From: Clostridium sp. ZS2-4
Lineage (GTDB): Bacteria; Bacillota; Clostridia; Clostridiales; Clostridiaceae
Assembly (NCBI RefSeq): GCF_026719745.1
Contig: NZ_JAPPRQ010000011.1
Coordinates: forward strand, 206,879-270,878
DNA length: 64,000 nucleotides
Direction of reading: 5' to 3'
Notes under the pieces: generated by a model
Database searches by the model: none
What the model saw: only the letters and a program-made list of their open reading frames with translations
Told to the model about the DNA's origin: nothing
In this document: positions 9,461-19,951 of the stretch, piece after piece
Numbering within the stretch: the first letter of the stretch is position 1
How the letters are laid out: every line of letters starts with the position of its first letter
Position numbers and translations under genes: made by a program

Positions 9461-9955
9461 GTGATAGTAACAAATAAAAACAATCCAGTCAATGGTAATA
9501 ATGCTTTGGTACCTGATTTTAAACCTTCAAGGAATACAATAGAGAGAAAATATAAAGAACTGGAAACTTCTAAAAGAGAACATAAAAAAATCAATAAACA
9601 AAAACGTGTAAAGAAGAAAGCAATAGTATTAAAGAATGTACTATTAGCATTTACAGTGGGAGTAATATTGGTTTATAGATATTCTTTAATTTATGATATG
9701 GAGAAAAATATTATAGATACAAAAAAAGAAATATCTGCTATAAATGCTGAAAATGAAAATTTAAGAATAGGACTGCTTAAATTCAATAATATTAAAGAAA
9801 TTGAGAAAATATCTGTTGGGCAGTTGAATATGATTCCTAAAAGTAAAACTAACGTTGTATATATTGATTTGCAAAAAAATAATTTTAAAAAAGTTGAAGA
9901 AAATAAGGAAAAAGGTGGTAGCTTTATAGAAAAATTAAAGAAGATTCTGTTCTAA
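9461..9955 (+). CDS. FtsL-like septum protein
   Basis: Bitopic membrane protein in the position of ftsL between rsmH and the transpeptidase. 164 residues: a basic cytoplasmic N-terminal region (about 1-65), one membrane helix (NVLLAFTVGVILVYRYSLIY, roughly 65-85), then an extracytoplasmic coiled coil (KKEISAINAENENLRIGLL). FtsL proteins are recognised by this layout rather than by sequence; it partners FtsQ/DivIB and DivIC in septal synthesis. Start is GTG at 9461 with a GGGGGG ribosome-binding site. The call rests on topology and synteny. Confidence 0.75.
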   Translation: MIVTNKNNPVNGNNALVPDFKPSRNTIERKYKELETSKREHKKINKQKRVKKKAIVLKNVLLAFTVGVILVYRYSLIYDMEKNIIDTKKEISAINAENENLRIGLLKFNNIKEIEKISVGQLNMIPKSKTNVVYIDLQKNNFKKVEENKEKGGSFIEKLKKILF

Positions 9956-9970
9956 CGGAGGTAAGTAAGT

Positions 9971-12145
9971 GTGGTAAAAAAAGAATACAGAGACAAAGTT
10001 ATAATAAAGCGAAGGATGCTGTTTGTTTTCTGCATACTTTTGCTTTTGTTTTTTGGATTGGCTGGTAGATTGTCCTATCTTACAATAGTAAAATCTCATG
10101 ACTATAAGAGTATTGCAGAAAATCAATGGACCAGTGATGTTAAAATTGAGGCCAGACGTGGGAAAATACTTGATAAAAATGGACATGAACTTGCTGTAAG
10201 TGCAAACGTGTATAGAGTAGATTTGGATATGAATACTCTTAGAACAACACAGCAAGATAAGAATTTAACGGATGAGGATGTAGCTGTTAAGTTATCAGGG
10301 GCATTAAGCATGGAAAAAGATCAGGTGTTGAAGATATTACATAAAAAGTTACCTAGTGGATTGCCTCTTGGTTCGGCTACTTTAAAGCGAAGAATTGAAA
10401 AGGACGAAGCCGATAAGGCTAGAGATTTAAAGATTCGCGGTGTCATAGTTTCTCCAGACACCAGAAGATATTATCCTAATAATAACTTTTTAGCACATGT
10501 GTTAGGGCATACAAGATCGGATGGAGAAGGACTAACGGGAGTTGAACTGACTTATAATAAATATTTGGCTGGTATTCCAGGTGTTAAAATAGCAGAAACG
10601 GATAACAAAAGTCAGGATTTGCCTTATACAATTTCAGAATATACCAGACCTGTTCCGGGAAAGGATGTTGTACTTACTATAGATGATATGATTCAGCATT
10701 TTTGTGAAAAATCAGCAGAACAGGCCTTAAAGGATAATAAGGCTAAAACTGTTACAATTATTGCAATGAATCCTAAAAATGGAGAAGTATTAGCTATGGC
10801 AAATAAGCCGGATTATAATCCTAACTCTCCATGGGTAGAGGGAAAAACCTTTAATGAATTGCAGAAGGATTGGAGAAATAGAGCTGTAAGTGATACTTTT
10901 GAGCCGGGATCAATTTTTAAAGTTATAACTGCTACAGCAGCTATGGAAGAAAAGGTAATAGATGAAGAAAATTATCAGATTACTTGTAACGGAAGTACAA
11001 CTATTGGTAAAAGAACCATACATTGTTGGAAAAGAACTGGACATGGAACAGAAAGCTTTGTTGATATTTTAAAAAATTCTTGCAATGTGGGCTTTATGGA
11101 TTTGGGAAGAAAATTAGGTGCAGAGAAATTGAACAATTATATTCAAAAATTTGGCTTTGGCAAAAAAACAGGAATAGACCTTCCAGGTGAAGCTGCTGGT
11201 ATTATAAAGAAAACAGCAAATATAAGTGAAACAGATTTAGCTACAATTTCATTTGGACAAACAAATACCTTGACAGGTATACAGTATATAACTGCTTTAA
11301 ATGCTATAGCTAATGGGGGTACGTGGATTAAACCGCATATTATGAAGGAAATAGTTCATTATGATGAGAATAATCAAAAAATTGTTGATGAAAAATTTGA
11401 GGATGATGGAAAGAAACAAGTAGTTGATAAAGGAGTTGTGGATAGGCTAAGAGGATACCTTGAGAAGGTTGTTTCAGAAGGTGGAGGAAGTAAGGCTTTT
11501 GTTGAAGGATATAATATAGCTGGAAAAACAGGGACAGCTCAAAAGGTTATAAATGGAAAGTATGCTTCAGGAAAGTATATTGCTTCTTTTGGAGGTATGG
11601 CTCCAGCTGAAGATCCAAAGATAACAATATTTATTTCAATTGATGAGCCGGACCCATCTAACTATTATGCAGGTCAAATTGCTGCACCGGTTGCTAAACA
11701 GGTATTTACAGATATATTCAATTATATAGCCTTAAAAGAAGGCGAATCAGATAATGTAGTATTAAAGAGTGTTGTTGTTCCAGAAGTTAGGGGTATGAAA
11801 AAAAGTGAAGCAGTAAAAGTTTTAAAGGAAGCCAAATTAAATTTTGAAATTGACGATAAAGGGGAGTATATTACTGATATAACACCTAAACCAGGCTGCA
11901 CTGTAGATGAAGGAAGGAAAATAGTACTTTACAGTGGAACATCCTCAAATTATAATAAGGAAGTAGTAGTCCCAAATGTGAAAGGATATAGTAAGGAAAA
12001 AGCAATAGAACTATTAAATGGGTTAGGAATAGAAGCAAAAGTTATTGGCAATGGAGTAGTTTTAGATCAGAGTATCAGTGCTGGTCAAAAAGTAAATAAA
12101 GGTACAACGACTATTGTTCTTAAATTGCAGGAGATAGGGGACTAA
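9971..12145 (+). CDS. spoVD: Class B penicillin-binding protein with two PASTA domains (SpoVD/PBP2 type)
   Basis: Peptidoglycan D,D-transpeptidase anchored by one N-terminal helix (about residues 14-36). PBP dimerisation domain at about 50-200, transpeptidase domain at about 250-580 with SxxK at Ser314-Lys317 (EPGSIFK), SxN at Ser370-Asn372 and KTG at Lys519. Two PASTA repeats follow (about 590-655 and 660-724). GTG start at 9971 after CGGAGGTAAG. PASTA-bearing PBPs at this locus in clostridia are annotated either as SpoVD (spore cortex) or as the division PBP; sequence alone does not decide which. The partner SEDS protein is probably the ftsW/spoVE gene at 16069. Confidence 0.88.
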   Translation: MVKKEYRDKVIIKRRMLFVFCILLLLFFGLAGRLSYLTIVKSHDYKSIAENQWTSDVKIEARRGKILDKNGHELAVSANVYRVDLDMNTLRTTQQDKNLTDEDVAVKLSGALSMEKDQVLKILHKKLPSGLPLGSATLKRRIEKDEADKARDLKIRGVIVSPDTRRYYPNNNFLAHVLGHTRSDGEGLTGVELTYNKYLAGIPGVKIAETDNKSQDLPYTISEYTRPVPGKDVVLTIDDMIQHFCEKSAEQALKDNKAKTVTIIAMNPKNGEVLAMANKPDYNPNSPWVEGKTFNELQKDWRNRAVSDTFEPGSIFKVITATAAMEEKVIDEENYQITCNGSTTIGKRTIHCWKRTGHGTESFVDILKNSCNVGFMDLGRKLGAEKLNNYIQKFGFGKKTGIDLPGEAAGIIKKTANISETDLATISFGQTNTLTGIQYITALNAIANGGTWIKPHIMKEIVHYDENNQKIVDEKFEDDGKKQVVDKGVVDRLRGYLEKVVSEGGGSKAFVEGYNIAGKTGTAQKVINGKYASGKYIASFGGMAPAEDPKITIFISIDEPDPSNYYAGQIAAPVAKQVFTDIFNYIALKEGESDNVVLKSVVVPEVRGMKKSEAVKVLKEAKLNFEIDDKGEYITDITPKPGCTVDEGRKIVLYSGTSSNYNKEVVVPNVKGYSKEKAIELLNGLGIEAKVIGNGVVLDQSISAGQKVNKGTTTIVLKLQEIGD

Positions 12146-12178
12146 GTCGAATTTACAATAAGTATGTAAAAATAAGAT

Positions 12179-12210
12179 ATGTGATTAGTATAATATTATA
12201 CTAATCACAT
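12179..12210. repeat. Perfect 32-nt palindrome before murE
   Basis: ATGTGATTAGTATAAT followed directly by its exact reverse complement. As RNA it would form a 14-bp stem with a 4-nt loop. No T tract follows, so it is not a standard terminator; it could be an attenuating hairpin, an RNA-processing site or an operator. Confidence 0.8.
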
Positions 12211-12236
12211 TAATTTGTATTATAGAGGTGGTTTAT

Positions 12237-13682
12237 ATGAAACTTAAAGAAATATTAAAGGGCTTGGATTATGAAATTATTAAAGGTGACAATGATATAG
12301 AGATAAACAAAATAGAATACGATTCAAGAAAGGTTGGAGAAGGGGATTTGTTTGTCTGCATTGAGGGATTTAATGTAGATGGACATAAATATGCTGAAAG
12401 TGCATGTGACAAGGGTGCAGCAGCTGTAATTTGCAGTAGAAATTTGGATGAAAATCTTGAATGTACTATAATAAAAGTAAAAGATGGCAGAAAAACTCTT
12501 GCTATAAGTGCATCAAATTTCTATAATAATCCTTCTGATAAATTAAAATTAATTGGTGTTACTGGTACAAATGGAAAAACTACTTCTACATTTATGATAA
12601 AGTCTATTCTGGAACAGGCGGGGTACAATGTAGGACTTGTAGGAACTATTGCAAATTTTATAGGTACTGAAAAAATAAAGGCTGAAAGAACTACTCCTGA
12701 ATCCCTTGAACTTCAACAGCTTTTTAAGAATATGGTAGATAATAAAATTAATTATTGTGTAATGGAGGTTTCATCACATTCTTTGAGTTTAGACAGAGTT
12801 TGTGGAGTGAAATTTTCACAGGCAATATTTACGAACCTAACGCAGGATCACTTAGACTTTCATAAAACTTTTGAAAATTATTATGAAGCAAAATTAAAGC
12901 TATTTAAAAACACTAAGAATTCAATTATAAATATAGATGATTCTTATGGAAAAAAAGTGTTTGAAGATATTGATGGAAGTAAAATTACCTATTCAGCTTC
13001 TGAAGGGGCAGACATAGTGGGTGAGAATATAGTTAATCACTCAAGGGGAGCGGAATTTGACTTGTATTATGAAAATAAAAAAATACATATAAACTTAAGT
13101 ATTCCAGGACGATATAATGTTTATAATGCTTTATGCAGTGCAGCAGCATGTCTTGCTGAAGGAATTTCTTTGGAAGATGTGAAAAAAGGCTTGGAGAATG
13201 TTGTAGTTCCAGGAAGATGTGAAATAGCTGCAAAAGAGTACAATTTGGATTATGATGTTATTATTGATTATGCTCATACGCCGGATGGGTTGGAAAATAT
13301 TCTCAAAACAGCCAGAGAATTTACAAAAGGTAGATTGATAAGTGTTTTTGGATGTGGTGGAGACAGAGATAGAACAAAAAGACCTATAATGGGTAAAATT
13401 GGTTCAGAAATATCAGACATTGCCATAGTAACTTCTGATAATCCTAGAACTGAGGATCCAATGAAAATTATTGATGATATAGTTGATGGAATTAAAAAAG
13501 AAAATTATTTAATTGTTGAAAATCGCAGGGATGCTATAAAAAAAGCTATGGAGATAGCACAAAAGGACGATGTCATAGTAGTAGCCGGAAAGGGACATGA
13601 GGACTATCAAATTTTAAAAGATAAGGTAATACATTTTGATGAAAGAGAAGTAATAGGGGAAATTATAAAGGAGTTGTTTTAA
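12237..13682 (+). CDS. murE: UDP-MurNAc-tripeptide synthetase MurE (meso-DAP adding)
   Basis: Adds meso-diaminopimelate to UDP-MurNAc-L-Ala-D-Glu using ATP. P-loop [10 protein letters not shown] at about residues 107-116; carbamylated-lysine region and central ligase domain follow; DNPR at 401-404 is the motif associated with meso-DAP specificity. An upstream in-frame GTG at 12228 lies inside the AGAGGTGG ribosome-binding site, so I use the ATG at 12237 (481 residues). murF begins immediately after the stop codon, indicating translational coupling. dapF at 29212 supplies the substrate amino acid. Confidence 0.96.
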   Translation: MKLKEILKGLDYEIIKGDNDIEINKIEYDSRKVGEGDLFVCIEGFNVDGHKYAESACDKGAAAVICSRNLDENLECTIIKVKDGRKTLAISASNFYNNPSDKLKLIGVTGTNGKTTSTFMIKSILEQAGYNVGLVGTIANFIGTEKIKAERTTPESLELQQLFKNMVDNKINYCVMEVSSHSLSLDRVCGVKFSQAIFTNLTQDHLDFHKTFENYYEAKLKLFKNTKNSIINIDDSYGKKVFEDIDGSKITYSASEGADIVGENIVNHSRGAEFDLYYENKKIHINLSIPGRYNVYNALCSAAACLAEGISLEDVKKGLENVVVPGRCEIAAKEYNLDYDVIIDYAHTPDGLENILKTAREFTKGRLISVFGCGGDRDRTKRPIMGKIGSEISDIAIVTSDNPRTEDPMKIIDDIVDGIKKENYLIVENRRDAIKKAMEIAQKDDVIVVAGKGHEDYQILKDKVIHFDEREVIGEIIKELF

Positions 13683-15059
13683 ATGGAGCAATTAAGCTTT
13701 GAAGAAATAGTTAAAGCTGTTGATGGGAAAATACACATAAATGGAGAGCTTCATAAATATAATTATTTAAGTACAGATACAAGGAAAATAGGTAAAGACA
13801 GTATCTTTGTAGCTCTGAAGGGTGAAAACTTTAACGGTAATGATTACATTAAGGAAGCCAGTGAAAAGGGAGCTAATCTGTGCATAGTAGATGAAATAAA
13901 GTTTGAATTGAAAGAATTAAATTCAAACACATCAGTTATTTTAGTTCAAGATACTAAAAAGGCACTACTGGATTTAGCAGAGTATTATAGAAGCAAACTT
14001 AGAGTTAAAGTTATAGGAATTACAGGATCTACTGGAAAAACTTCAACAAAAGATTTGACAGCAGCAGCTCTAAGTTCACAGTTTAAGGTTTTTAAAACTA
14101 AAGGGAATTTTAATAATGAAATAGGATTACCTTTAATGATATTTGAACTTGATAACACATATGACATAGCTGTTTTAGAAATGGGAATGAGTGATTTGAG
14201 AGAAATTCACAGATTGGCAAAGACTGCAAGGCCTGATATTGCTATAATTACTAATATTGGTATATCTCATATAGAAAACTTAAAAACAAGAGAAAATATT
14301 CTTAAAGCAAAAATGGAGATAACAGATTTCTTTACAGAAGATTGTGTTTTAATATTGAATAATGAAAATGATATGTTATCTACCATAGATGAAGAAAAAT
14401 ATAAGATTGCTAAAATTGGATTTAACGGTGAAGTGGATTATAAGGCGGAAGACATTGAACTTAATGAGAATAGCATAAAATTTTCTGCATTGGATGGAAA
14501 AAATAGAGAAGAATTTTATATAGAAATTCCGGGAAAACATAATATCTTAAATTCATTATTAGCTATTACTGCTGGAAGGGTTTTAGGCATAGAGTATGAC
14601 AGGCTTAAGACTGGTATAAAGAATCTTAGCGTAACATCCATGAGACTGGATATAGTAAAGTGCGGTGATTTCACTATAATAGATGATTGTTATAATGCTA
14701 GTCCAGATTCTATGAAAGCTGCCTTAGATGTTATGGATACTATAAAAGGGAAAAGAAAAATTGCTGTGCTGGGAACTATGAAAGAACTTGGAGAAGAAGC
14801 ACATATAGCTCATAAAGAGGTTGGGGAATATGTATCTAAGATAGGCATTGATGAACTTTTGAGCATTGGGGAATACAGCTTATCTTATAGAGAAGGCTTT
14901 AATAATGATAAGAATTTTAAAAGCTTTAACAATACCAGGGAGGCTGCTAAGTACTTAAAAACCAGTATTGAAAATGAAGATATAGTACTTATTAAGGCTT
15001 CTAGAAGTATGAAATTTGAAGATATTGTAAAAGAGCTTAAGCTAAAAACTACCAACTAA
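13683..15059 (+). CDS. murF: UDP-MurNAc-tripeptide:D-Ala-D-Ala ligase MurF
   Basis: Completes the UDP-MurNAc-pentapeptide. N-terminal Mur ligase domain with [24 protein letters not shown]-loop [12 protein letters not shown] at about residues 112-123, [21 protein letters not shown], and [15 protein letters not shown] are diagnostic MurF sequences. Length 458 is normal. The ATG directly follows the murE TAA with its ribosome-binding site (AAGGAG) inside murE. mraY follows after 13 nt. Confidence 0.97.
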   Translation: MEQLSFEEIVKAVDGKIHINGELHKYNYLSTDTRKIGKDSIFVALKGENFNGNDYIKEASEKGANLCIVDEIKFELKELNSNTSVILVQDTKKALLDLAEYYRSKLRVKVIGITGSTGKTSTKDLTAAALSSQFKVFKTKGNFNNEIGLPLMIFELDNTYDIAVLEMGMSDLREIHRLAKTARPDIAIITNIGISHIENLKTRENILKAKMEITDFFTEDCVLILNNENDMLSTIDEEKYKIAKIGFNGEVDYKAEDIELNENSIKFSALDGKNREEFYIEIPGKHNILNSLLAITAGRVLGIEYDRLKTGIKNLSVTSMRLDIVKCGDFTIIDDCYNASPDSMKAALDVMDTIKGKRKIAVLGTMKELGEEAHIAHKEVGEYVSKIGIDELLSIGEYSLSYREGFNNDKNFKSFNNTREAAKYLKTSIENEDIVLIKASRSMKFEDIVKELKLKTTN

Positions 15060-15072
15060 AGGAGATATAAAA

Positions 15073-16044
15073 ATGAGTTTAATGATATATTCGGTTTTAG
15101 TGGCATTCTTAATATCGCTTCTGCAAGGACCTATATTGATTCCTTTATTGCACAAATTTAAATTTGGTCAAAATATCAGAGAAGAAGGTCCCGAAAGTCA
15201 CAAGGCCAAGTCTGGAACACCTACTATGGGAGGAATAATATTTATATTATCAAGTGTTATTACAATACTTGTTGTTTTGAGAAAACCTGGATATGAGATC
15301 TGGTTGGCAATTTTCGCATTTATTGGATTTGGAGTTATCGGTCTTATAGATGATTCATTAAAAATCATACATAAGAAAAATGAAGGATTAAGTGCTAAAC
15401 AAAAAATGGCTTTATTACTTATAGTTTCAGCAACCATAGCTTTTTATGGTTACAAAAGTCCTAGTATAGGGAGCAGTATAATAATTCCTTTTACACATAA
15501 AACGTTGGATATGGGGATACTTTATATACCTTTTATAATATTTTATTTTTCTGCTACAACTAATGCTGTGAATTTAACTGACGGATTAGATGGACTTGCT
15601 ACCAGTGTAACACTTCTTGTAATGACTTTTTTCTCAGTAGTAAGTTTTGCTACTGGACATTATACTCTTGCAATATTCTGTGCTGCAGTAGGTGGATCTC
15701 TTTTAGGATTTTTAAGATATAATGCACATCCTGCACAAATATTTATGGGTGATACTGGTTCATTGGCTTTAGGAGGAGTTGTAGGAGTTGTGGCTATGAT
15801 ATTAAAACTTCCACTACTTATTATATTAGTAGGAGGTATATATGTAGCAGAGGCTTTATCTGTAATTCTTCAGGTTACTTCATATAAATCATTTGGGAAA
15901 AGAATATTCAAAATGGCACCACTGCATCATCACTTTGAATTATGTGGATGGCATGAAACAAAGGTTGTAACAATATTTTTAATTATCACTGTAATATTAT
16001 GTTTAATAGGATTTTTGTCATTAATGAATATTTTATCCTTATAA
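15073..16044 (+). CDS. mraY: Phospho-MurNAc-pentapeptide transferase MraY
   Basis: Integral membrane enzyme that moves phospho-MurNAc-pentapeptide to undecaprenyl phosphate, forming lipid I. About ten membrane helices. Signatures: [26 protein letters not shown] with the Asp pair, [26 protein letters not shown], and the metal-binding [15 protein letters not shown] loop. Length 323 is typical. Ribosome-binding site AAAGGAG precedes ATG; cotranscribed with murF. Confidence 0.98.
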   Translation: MSLMIYSVLVAFLISLLQGPILIPLLHKFKFGQNIREEGPESHKAKSGTPTMGGIIFILSSVITILVVLRKPGYEIWLAIFAFIGFGVIGLIDDSLKIIHKKNEGLSAKQKMALLLIVSATIAFYGYKSPSIGSSIIIPFTHKTLDMGILYIPFIIFYFSATTNAVNLTDGLDGLATSVTLLVMTFFSVVSFATGHYTLAIFCAAVGGSLLGFLRYNAHPAQIFMGDTGSLALGGVVGVVAMILKLPLLIILVGGIYVAEALSVILQVTSYKSFGKRIFKMAPLHHHFELCGWHETKVVTIFLIITVILCLIGFLSLMNILSL

Positions 16045-16068
16045 GCAATTTAAATAGGAGGATATATT

Positions 16069-17181
16069 ATGAAAAAACCCAAAGCAAAAATGGGTCAAGT
16101 TGATTTTATAATGTTCGTTACAATAATGGTCTTGGTTGCTGTTGGAATAGTAATGGTATATAGTGCCAGTTCTTATACAGCATTACATAGTAAAATGTAT
16201 AAAAACGATGATATGTATTTTCTGAAAAAGCAAGGTTTATGGGCTATTATAGGTATAACAAGCATGATAATTGCAGAAAAATTTGATTACCATAAAATTA
16301 AAGATAAGACAGGTTTGATAATGATTGGAACCATTATTTTGCTTTTAGCAGTATTTGTTTTCCCTTCTAATCATGGTGCAAGAAGGTGGATTTACCTTCC
16401 AGGAGGCGCTTCTATTCAGCCTTCAGAAATAGCCAAGTATGCTGTAGTTTTGTATATGGCAAAAAGTATTGAAAATAAAGGTGAAAGAATAAAGAACTTT
16501 AAATATGGAATTATGCCATATTTAGTGGTTTCGGGCTTTTATGCTGGACTAGTATTACTAGAGAAAAACTTGAGTATAGCATCAGTAATTATGATTGTTA
16601 CCATAATAGTATTGTTTTCTTCTGGATGTAAAAAGAAACATTTGGCTTTTGTATTGTTATTGGTAGTTGCAGCGGGAGTTGCTGGTATTGTATTAGAACC
16701 TTACAGAATGAAACGATTTGTGAGTTTTTTGAATCCTTGGGAAGACCCTAGAGGGGATGGATATCAGCTTATTCAATCTCTTTTAGCTTTAGGCTCAGGT
16801 GGAATATTAGGAACTGGTTTGGGACAATCAAGACAAAAGTGTTATTATATACCAGAACCGCATAATGACTTTATATTTTCAATAATAGGTGAGGAATTAG
16901 GACTTGTAGGATGCATTGCTATTATTACTTTATTTTTAGTGTTTATATGGAGAGGCATAAGAACTGCAATTAGGGCTAAGGATGTATATGGAACAATATT
17001 GGCTATTGGTATAACAGCTGTAATTGCTATTCAAGCTATTATAAATATTGCGGTTGTAACAGGTTCAATGCCTGTTACAGGGGTACCACTGCCATTTATA
17101 AGCTATGGGGGTTCCTCTTTAGTGTTCAATTTAATAGCTATGGGAATATTACTCAATATATCAAGACAGACAAGCAACTAA
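16069..17181 (+). CDS. SEDS peptidoglycan glycosyltransferase FtsW/SpoVE
   Basis: Membrane glycosyltransferase of the SEDS family that polymerises lipid II with a class B PBP. 370 residues, about ten helices. Signatures: MVYSASSYTA, GARRWIYLPGGASIQPSEIAKYA, LEPYRMKRFVSFLNPWEDPRGDGYQ, PEPHNDFIFSIIGEELGLVG and LPFISYGGSSL. In Bacillus this position holds spoVE, and the PBP at 9971 looks SpoVD-like, so this may be the cortex enzyme, but division FtsW is equally possible. A terminator hairpin lies right after the stop codon, closing the wall operon. Confidence 0.93.
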   Translation: MKKPKAKMGQVDFIMFVTIMVLVAVGIVMVYSASSYTALHSKMYKNDDMYFLKKQGLWAIIGITSMIIAEKFDYHKIKDKTGLIMIGTIILLLAVFVFPSNHGARRWIYLPGGASIQPSEIAKYAVVLYMAKSIENKGERIKNFKYGIMPYLVVSGFYAGLVLLEKNLSIASVIMIVTIIVLFSSGCKKKHLAFVLLLVVAAGVAGIVLEPYRMKRFVSFLNPWEDPRGDGYQLIQSLLALGSGGILGTGLGQSRQKCYYIPEPHNDFIFSIIGEELGLVGCIAIITLFLVFIWRGIRTAIRAKDVYGTILAIGITAVIAIQAIINIAVVTGSMPVTGVPLPFISYGGSSLVFNLIAMGILLNISRQTSN

Positions 17182-17213
17182 AATACAGCATTGCTTATGC
17201 AGTGCTGTATTTT
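17180..17213 (+). terminator. Intrinsic terminator of the wall operon
   Basis: A 14-bp stem (17180-17193 with 17200-17213, one G:U) around a 6-nt loop, ending in TATTTT; overlaps the stop codon of the ftsW-like gene. Confidence 0.75.
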
Positions 17214-17315
17214 ACTATATTAATTTAATTAAAAAAAATATTAAATCCGTTTAATCCTAATACATTATGTGGTATTATATAGATGTATACTATAAAAAAA
17301 ATTGAGAGGGAAAGT

Positions 17316-18098
17316 ATGGCTATGAGTTTGAAATTAGGCAATAATTCTAAAAATGAGTTAATAGAGAAAAGAAGAAAAAAAATAAGAATGAAAAGGTATA
17401 TAACAATTATTGTCATACTAATAGCTGTAGTGGTAACTTTATGTTTGAAATTATCTTATTTCAATATTAAGGATATAAAGGTTTTGAATAATAGAAATAT
17501 AGGTTCGGAAGAAATAAAAAAATTATCACAAATTAATTTGGGAGAGAACATATTCTACTTAAACTTAAGAAAGAATAGAACAGCAATTTTATCTAATCCG
17601 TATATACTTAAGGCAGATATAAAAAGAAAGCTTCCAAATAAAATTAATATATATGTTGAAGAAAGAACAGCAGTATTCTATGTAAAACAAAATGATAAAT
17701 ATTTGGTAATTGATGAAAAAGGAATTGTTTTAGAAGAAAAAAGTTCAATAAATGGAATGAAATTGATTAATTTAGAGGGATTTCAAGGAAAGAATTATAA
17801 GGTTGGAGAAGTACTGGATAATAGCAATGTAAGGAAGCTTCAGATTATAAATAATATTACTGAATTGATAAAAAGCCTGAAGGATGGAATACCTGAGCCA
17901 TCTATAGTTGATATTAAAGATTTAACAGATATAAAATTATATTATGGCAATATGATGGTTAAACTTGGGACAAGTGATGAATTACAAAAAAAGCTTAATA
18001 GAGCTATTAATACTTTAGTTTATAATAAGTTAATAGGTAAAAAGGGGTATATAGATGTGAGTTTTAAAGGAAGCCCTGTATTTTTTATAGAAAACTAG
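17316..18098 (+). CDS. ftsQ: Cell division protein FtsQ/DivIB
   Basis: Bitopic septum protein that bridges FtsL/DivIC and the synthase. Basic cytoplasmic N-terminus, one helix (YITIIVILIAVVVTLCLKL, near residues 29-48), then a POTRA domain beginning YFNIKDIKVLNNRNIGSEEI, and a beta domain. The frame is open from an ATG at 17283, but the ribosome-binding site GAGAGGG fits the ATG at 17316, giving 260 residues. It begins a new group after the terminator, followed closely by DUF881 genes, the usual clostridial arrangement. Confidence 0.88.
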   Translation: MAMSLKLGNNSKNELIEKRRKKIRMKRYITIIVILIAVVVTLCLKLSYFNIKDIKVLNNRNIGSEEIKKLSQINLGENIFYLNLRKNRTAILSNPYILKADIKRKLPNKINIYVEERTAVFYVKQNDKYLVIDEKGIVLEEKSSINGMKLINLEGFQGKNYKVGEVLDNSNVRKLQIINNITELIKSLKDGIPEPSIVDIKDLTDIKLYYGNMMVKLGTSDELQKKLNRAINTLVYNKLIGKKGYIDVSFKGSPVFFIEN

Positions 18099-18109
18099 GA
18101 GGACCTACT

Positions 18110-18826
18110 ATGAAAAAAAATCGTTCACAGATTTCTGTAGGGATAGTATGTATTTTATTAGGCTTTATGATTACATATCAATTAAAGTCTATAGCTAGGC
18201 AGCGAAAAAGTATTGACCAAGATACAAATGTTGCACAGATTACCCTTGAAATCGAACAGTTGAAAAAACAAAAAGAAAATATGGAGAAAAAAATAAATGA
18301 ACTTCAAACTCAAATTAAAAACTATGAAAATGCAGCAGCCAGCAATGATGAAATAACTAAGGAAATAGTTGGAAAACTGGAGGATACAAGAATTCTTACA
18401 GGTAGTGTAGATGTTCAAGGAGAAGGTGTTGTATTGTATATTACACCTCAAAATACACTATTTAATACTAACGCTGAAGCTCCAGCCATAGTTGACAGTG
18501 ATTTGTTGAGAATTGTAAATGAATTAAATGCTGCAGATGCAGAAGCTATATCAATTAATGATATTAGAATTACGTCAAGAACGGGTATAAGAAATGCTAG
18601 TAAATATATTACTATAAATGAGGAGAGAATTTCACCGTATAAACGTATAACTATAAAGGCTATTGGAAATAAAGCCAAACTAAAGGGTGCACTAGAATTT
18701 CCAGGAGTACTTGATAGTGGATTTTCAGGGTGTGACATAAAATATGACTTTATTGATAATGTGGAAATTTACAAATATGATAAAAGCCTTAAATTCGAGT
18801 ATGCAAAACCTATAAAAAATAAATAG
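18110..18826 (+). CDS. DUF881 family membrane protein, copy 1
   Basis: Family known as DUF881/YlxX-YlxW near division genes in Firmicutes; molecular function unknown. One N-terminal membrane helix (SVGIVCILLGFMITYQL), a coiled coil at about 45-85 (EIEQLKKQKENMEKKINEL), and the conserved core VDVQGEGVVLYITP, VNELNAADAEAISINDIRI, GIRNAS and TIKAIGN. Length 238 is typical. AGGAGG ribosome-binding site 5 nt downstream of the ftsQ stop. A paralogue lies at 19189, separated by a small basic protein, so the three likely act together at the membrane. Confidence 0.88.
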   Translation: MKKNRSQISVGIVCILLGFMITYQLKSIARQRKSIDQDTNVAQITLEIEQLKKQKENMEKKINELQTQIKNYENAAASNDEITKEIVGKLEDTRILTGSVDVQGEGVVLYITPQNTLFNTNAEAPAIVDSDLLRIVNELNAADAEAISINDIRITSRTGIRNASKYITINEERISPYKRITIKAIGNKAKLKGALEFPGVLDSGFSGCDIKYDFIDNVEIYKYDKSLKFEYAKPIKNK

Positions 18827-18837
18827 AGGTGTTTTAG

Positions 18838-19176
18838 ATGGTAATATTTATTGGATTGTTGATTGGAACTATAATTGGAATATTTTGGGATATAAATATT
18901 CCAATAAGGTTTTCACCTTATTTATCAGTTGCAATTTTTGCTTGTCTTGATTCTGTATTTGGTGCAATAAAGGCATCTATTGATAAAAAGTATAGAACAG
19001 ATATATTTATTTCAGGTTTTTTTGGTAATGCTGTCTTGGCAGCAGCTCTTACATATTTGGGAGATAAATTAGGCATGCCTATATATTTAGCTGCTGTTAT
19101 TGTATTCGGTGAAAGAATATTTAATAATTTTGCTGCAGTAAGACGATTATTATTAGAAAGAGCTAAGTCACATTAA
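18838..19176 (+). CDS. Small basic family protein (DUF1290, Sbp)
   Basis: Integral membrane protein of 112 residues with about three helices. Characteristic opening FIGLLIGTIIGIFWDINIP, then SPYLSVAIFACLDSVFGAIKASIDKKYRTDIFISGFFGN, typical of the Sbp family that sits between DUF881 genes and ftsZ in many Firmicutes. Function unknown. ATG after GAGGTG. No ftsZ follows here; instead a second DUF881 gene and yggS. Confidence 0.88.
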   Translation: MVIFIGLLIGTIIGIFWDINIPIRFSPYLSVAIFACLDSVFGAIKASIDKKYRTDIFISGFFGNAVLAAALTYLGDKLGMPIYLAAVIVFGERIFNNFAAVRRLLLERAKSH

Positions 19177-19188
19177 TGAGGTGAGTAA

Positions 19189-19926
19189 ATGAAAACAAAT
19201 GAAGCAACCATATTTGTTTTTATTGCTTCTATAATTATAGGGGTACTAATTTCATCAAACATGAATTTAAAAAAGATAAATAATAAAGTTTTTTTAACGC
19301 CAGCTGAATATCAAGAAGCCTATGATTATGTTAACAAATTAAATAAGGATATTTCCAATTTACAAGAGGAATATTATAAAGAACATAAAAAATTAGAAAA
19401 ATATCTTGAAAATCAGAATGATAAATTTCATATAATAGAAGAAATGAATAAGGAAATTTTCAGTAACCAAATGACCTTAGGCAATATAGATGTTGAAGGA
19501 GAAGGCGTAGTTATAAAGATAAAGGATGCCAGTAACAATTTTTGGGGAAACGTAATAGACCCCGTTGATCAAAAAGCAGGTATTATTCATGATGAAGATA
19601 TAATCAGTTTAATTAATGAATTAAAGATTGCTGGAGCAGAAGTGATATCCATAAATGGTTATAGAATTATTGATGGAACAGACATCTTTTGCTGGGGAGC
19701 CTTTATTGAACTGGATGGAATAAAGATACCGGCGCCCTTTAATATAAATGCAATTGGAAATAGTGATAAATTATACAGTTATATGATATCGGACGTTGGG
19801 TATCTAAGCTTTTTAAAACACAGGGGTATAGATGTAAACATAATAAAGACAGATAAAATAAAAATTTTAGCTAATGAAGGAAAATTAGAAAATAAATATA
19901 TGAGAGAAATTAAAAAGAAAAAATAA
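19189..19926 (+). CDS. DUF881 family membrane protein, copy 2
   Basis: Second DUF881 protein, 245 residues, only distantly similar to the copy at 18110. N-terminal membrane helix (EATIFVFIASIIIGVLISS), coiled coil at about 45-80, then core motifs GNIDVEGEGVVIKIKD, GIIHDEDIISLINELKIAGAEVISINGYRI, and FNINAIGNSDKL. ATG after GAGGTGAG. The C-terminal tail is lysine-rich. Role unknown; context suggests division or envelope. Confidence 0.87.
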   Translation: MKTNEATIFVFIASIIIGVLISSNMNLKKINNKVFLTPAEYQEAYDYVNKLNKDISNLQEEYYKEHKKLEKYLENQNDKFHIIEEMNKEIFSNQMTLGNIDVEGEGVVIKIKDASNNFWGNVIDPVDQKAGIIHDEDIISLINELKIAGAEVISINGYRIIDGTDIFCWGAFIELDGIKIPAPFNINAIGNSDKLYSYMISDVGYLSFLKHRGIDVNIIKTDKIKILANEGKLENKYMREIKKKK

Positions 19927-19951
19927 TTTTAAAAGTAAGGGGTAGATAAAG

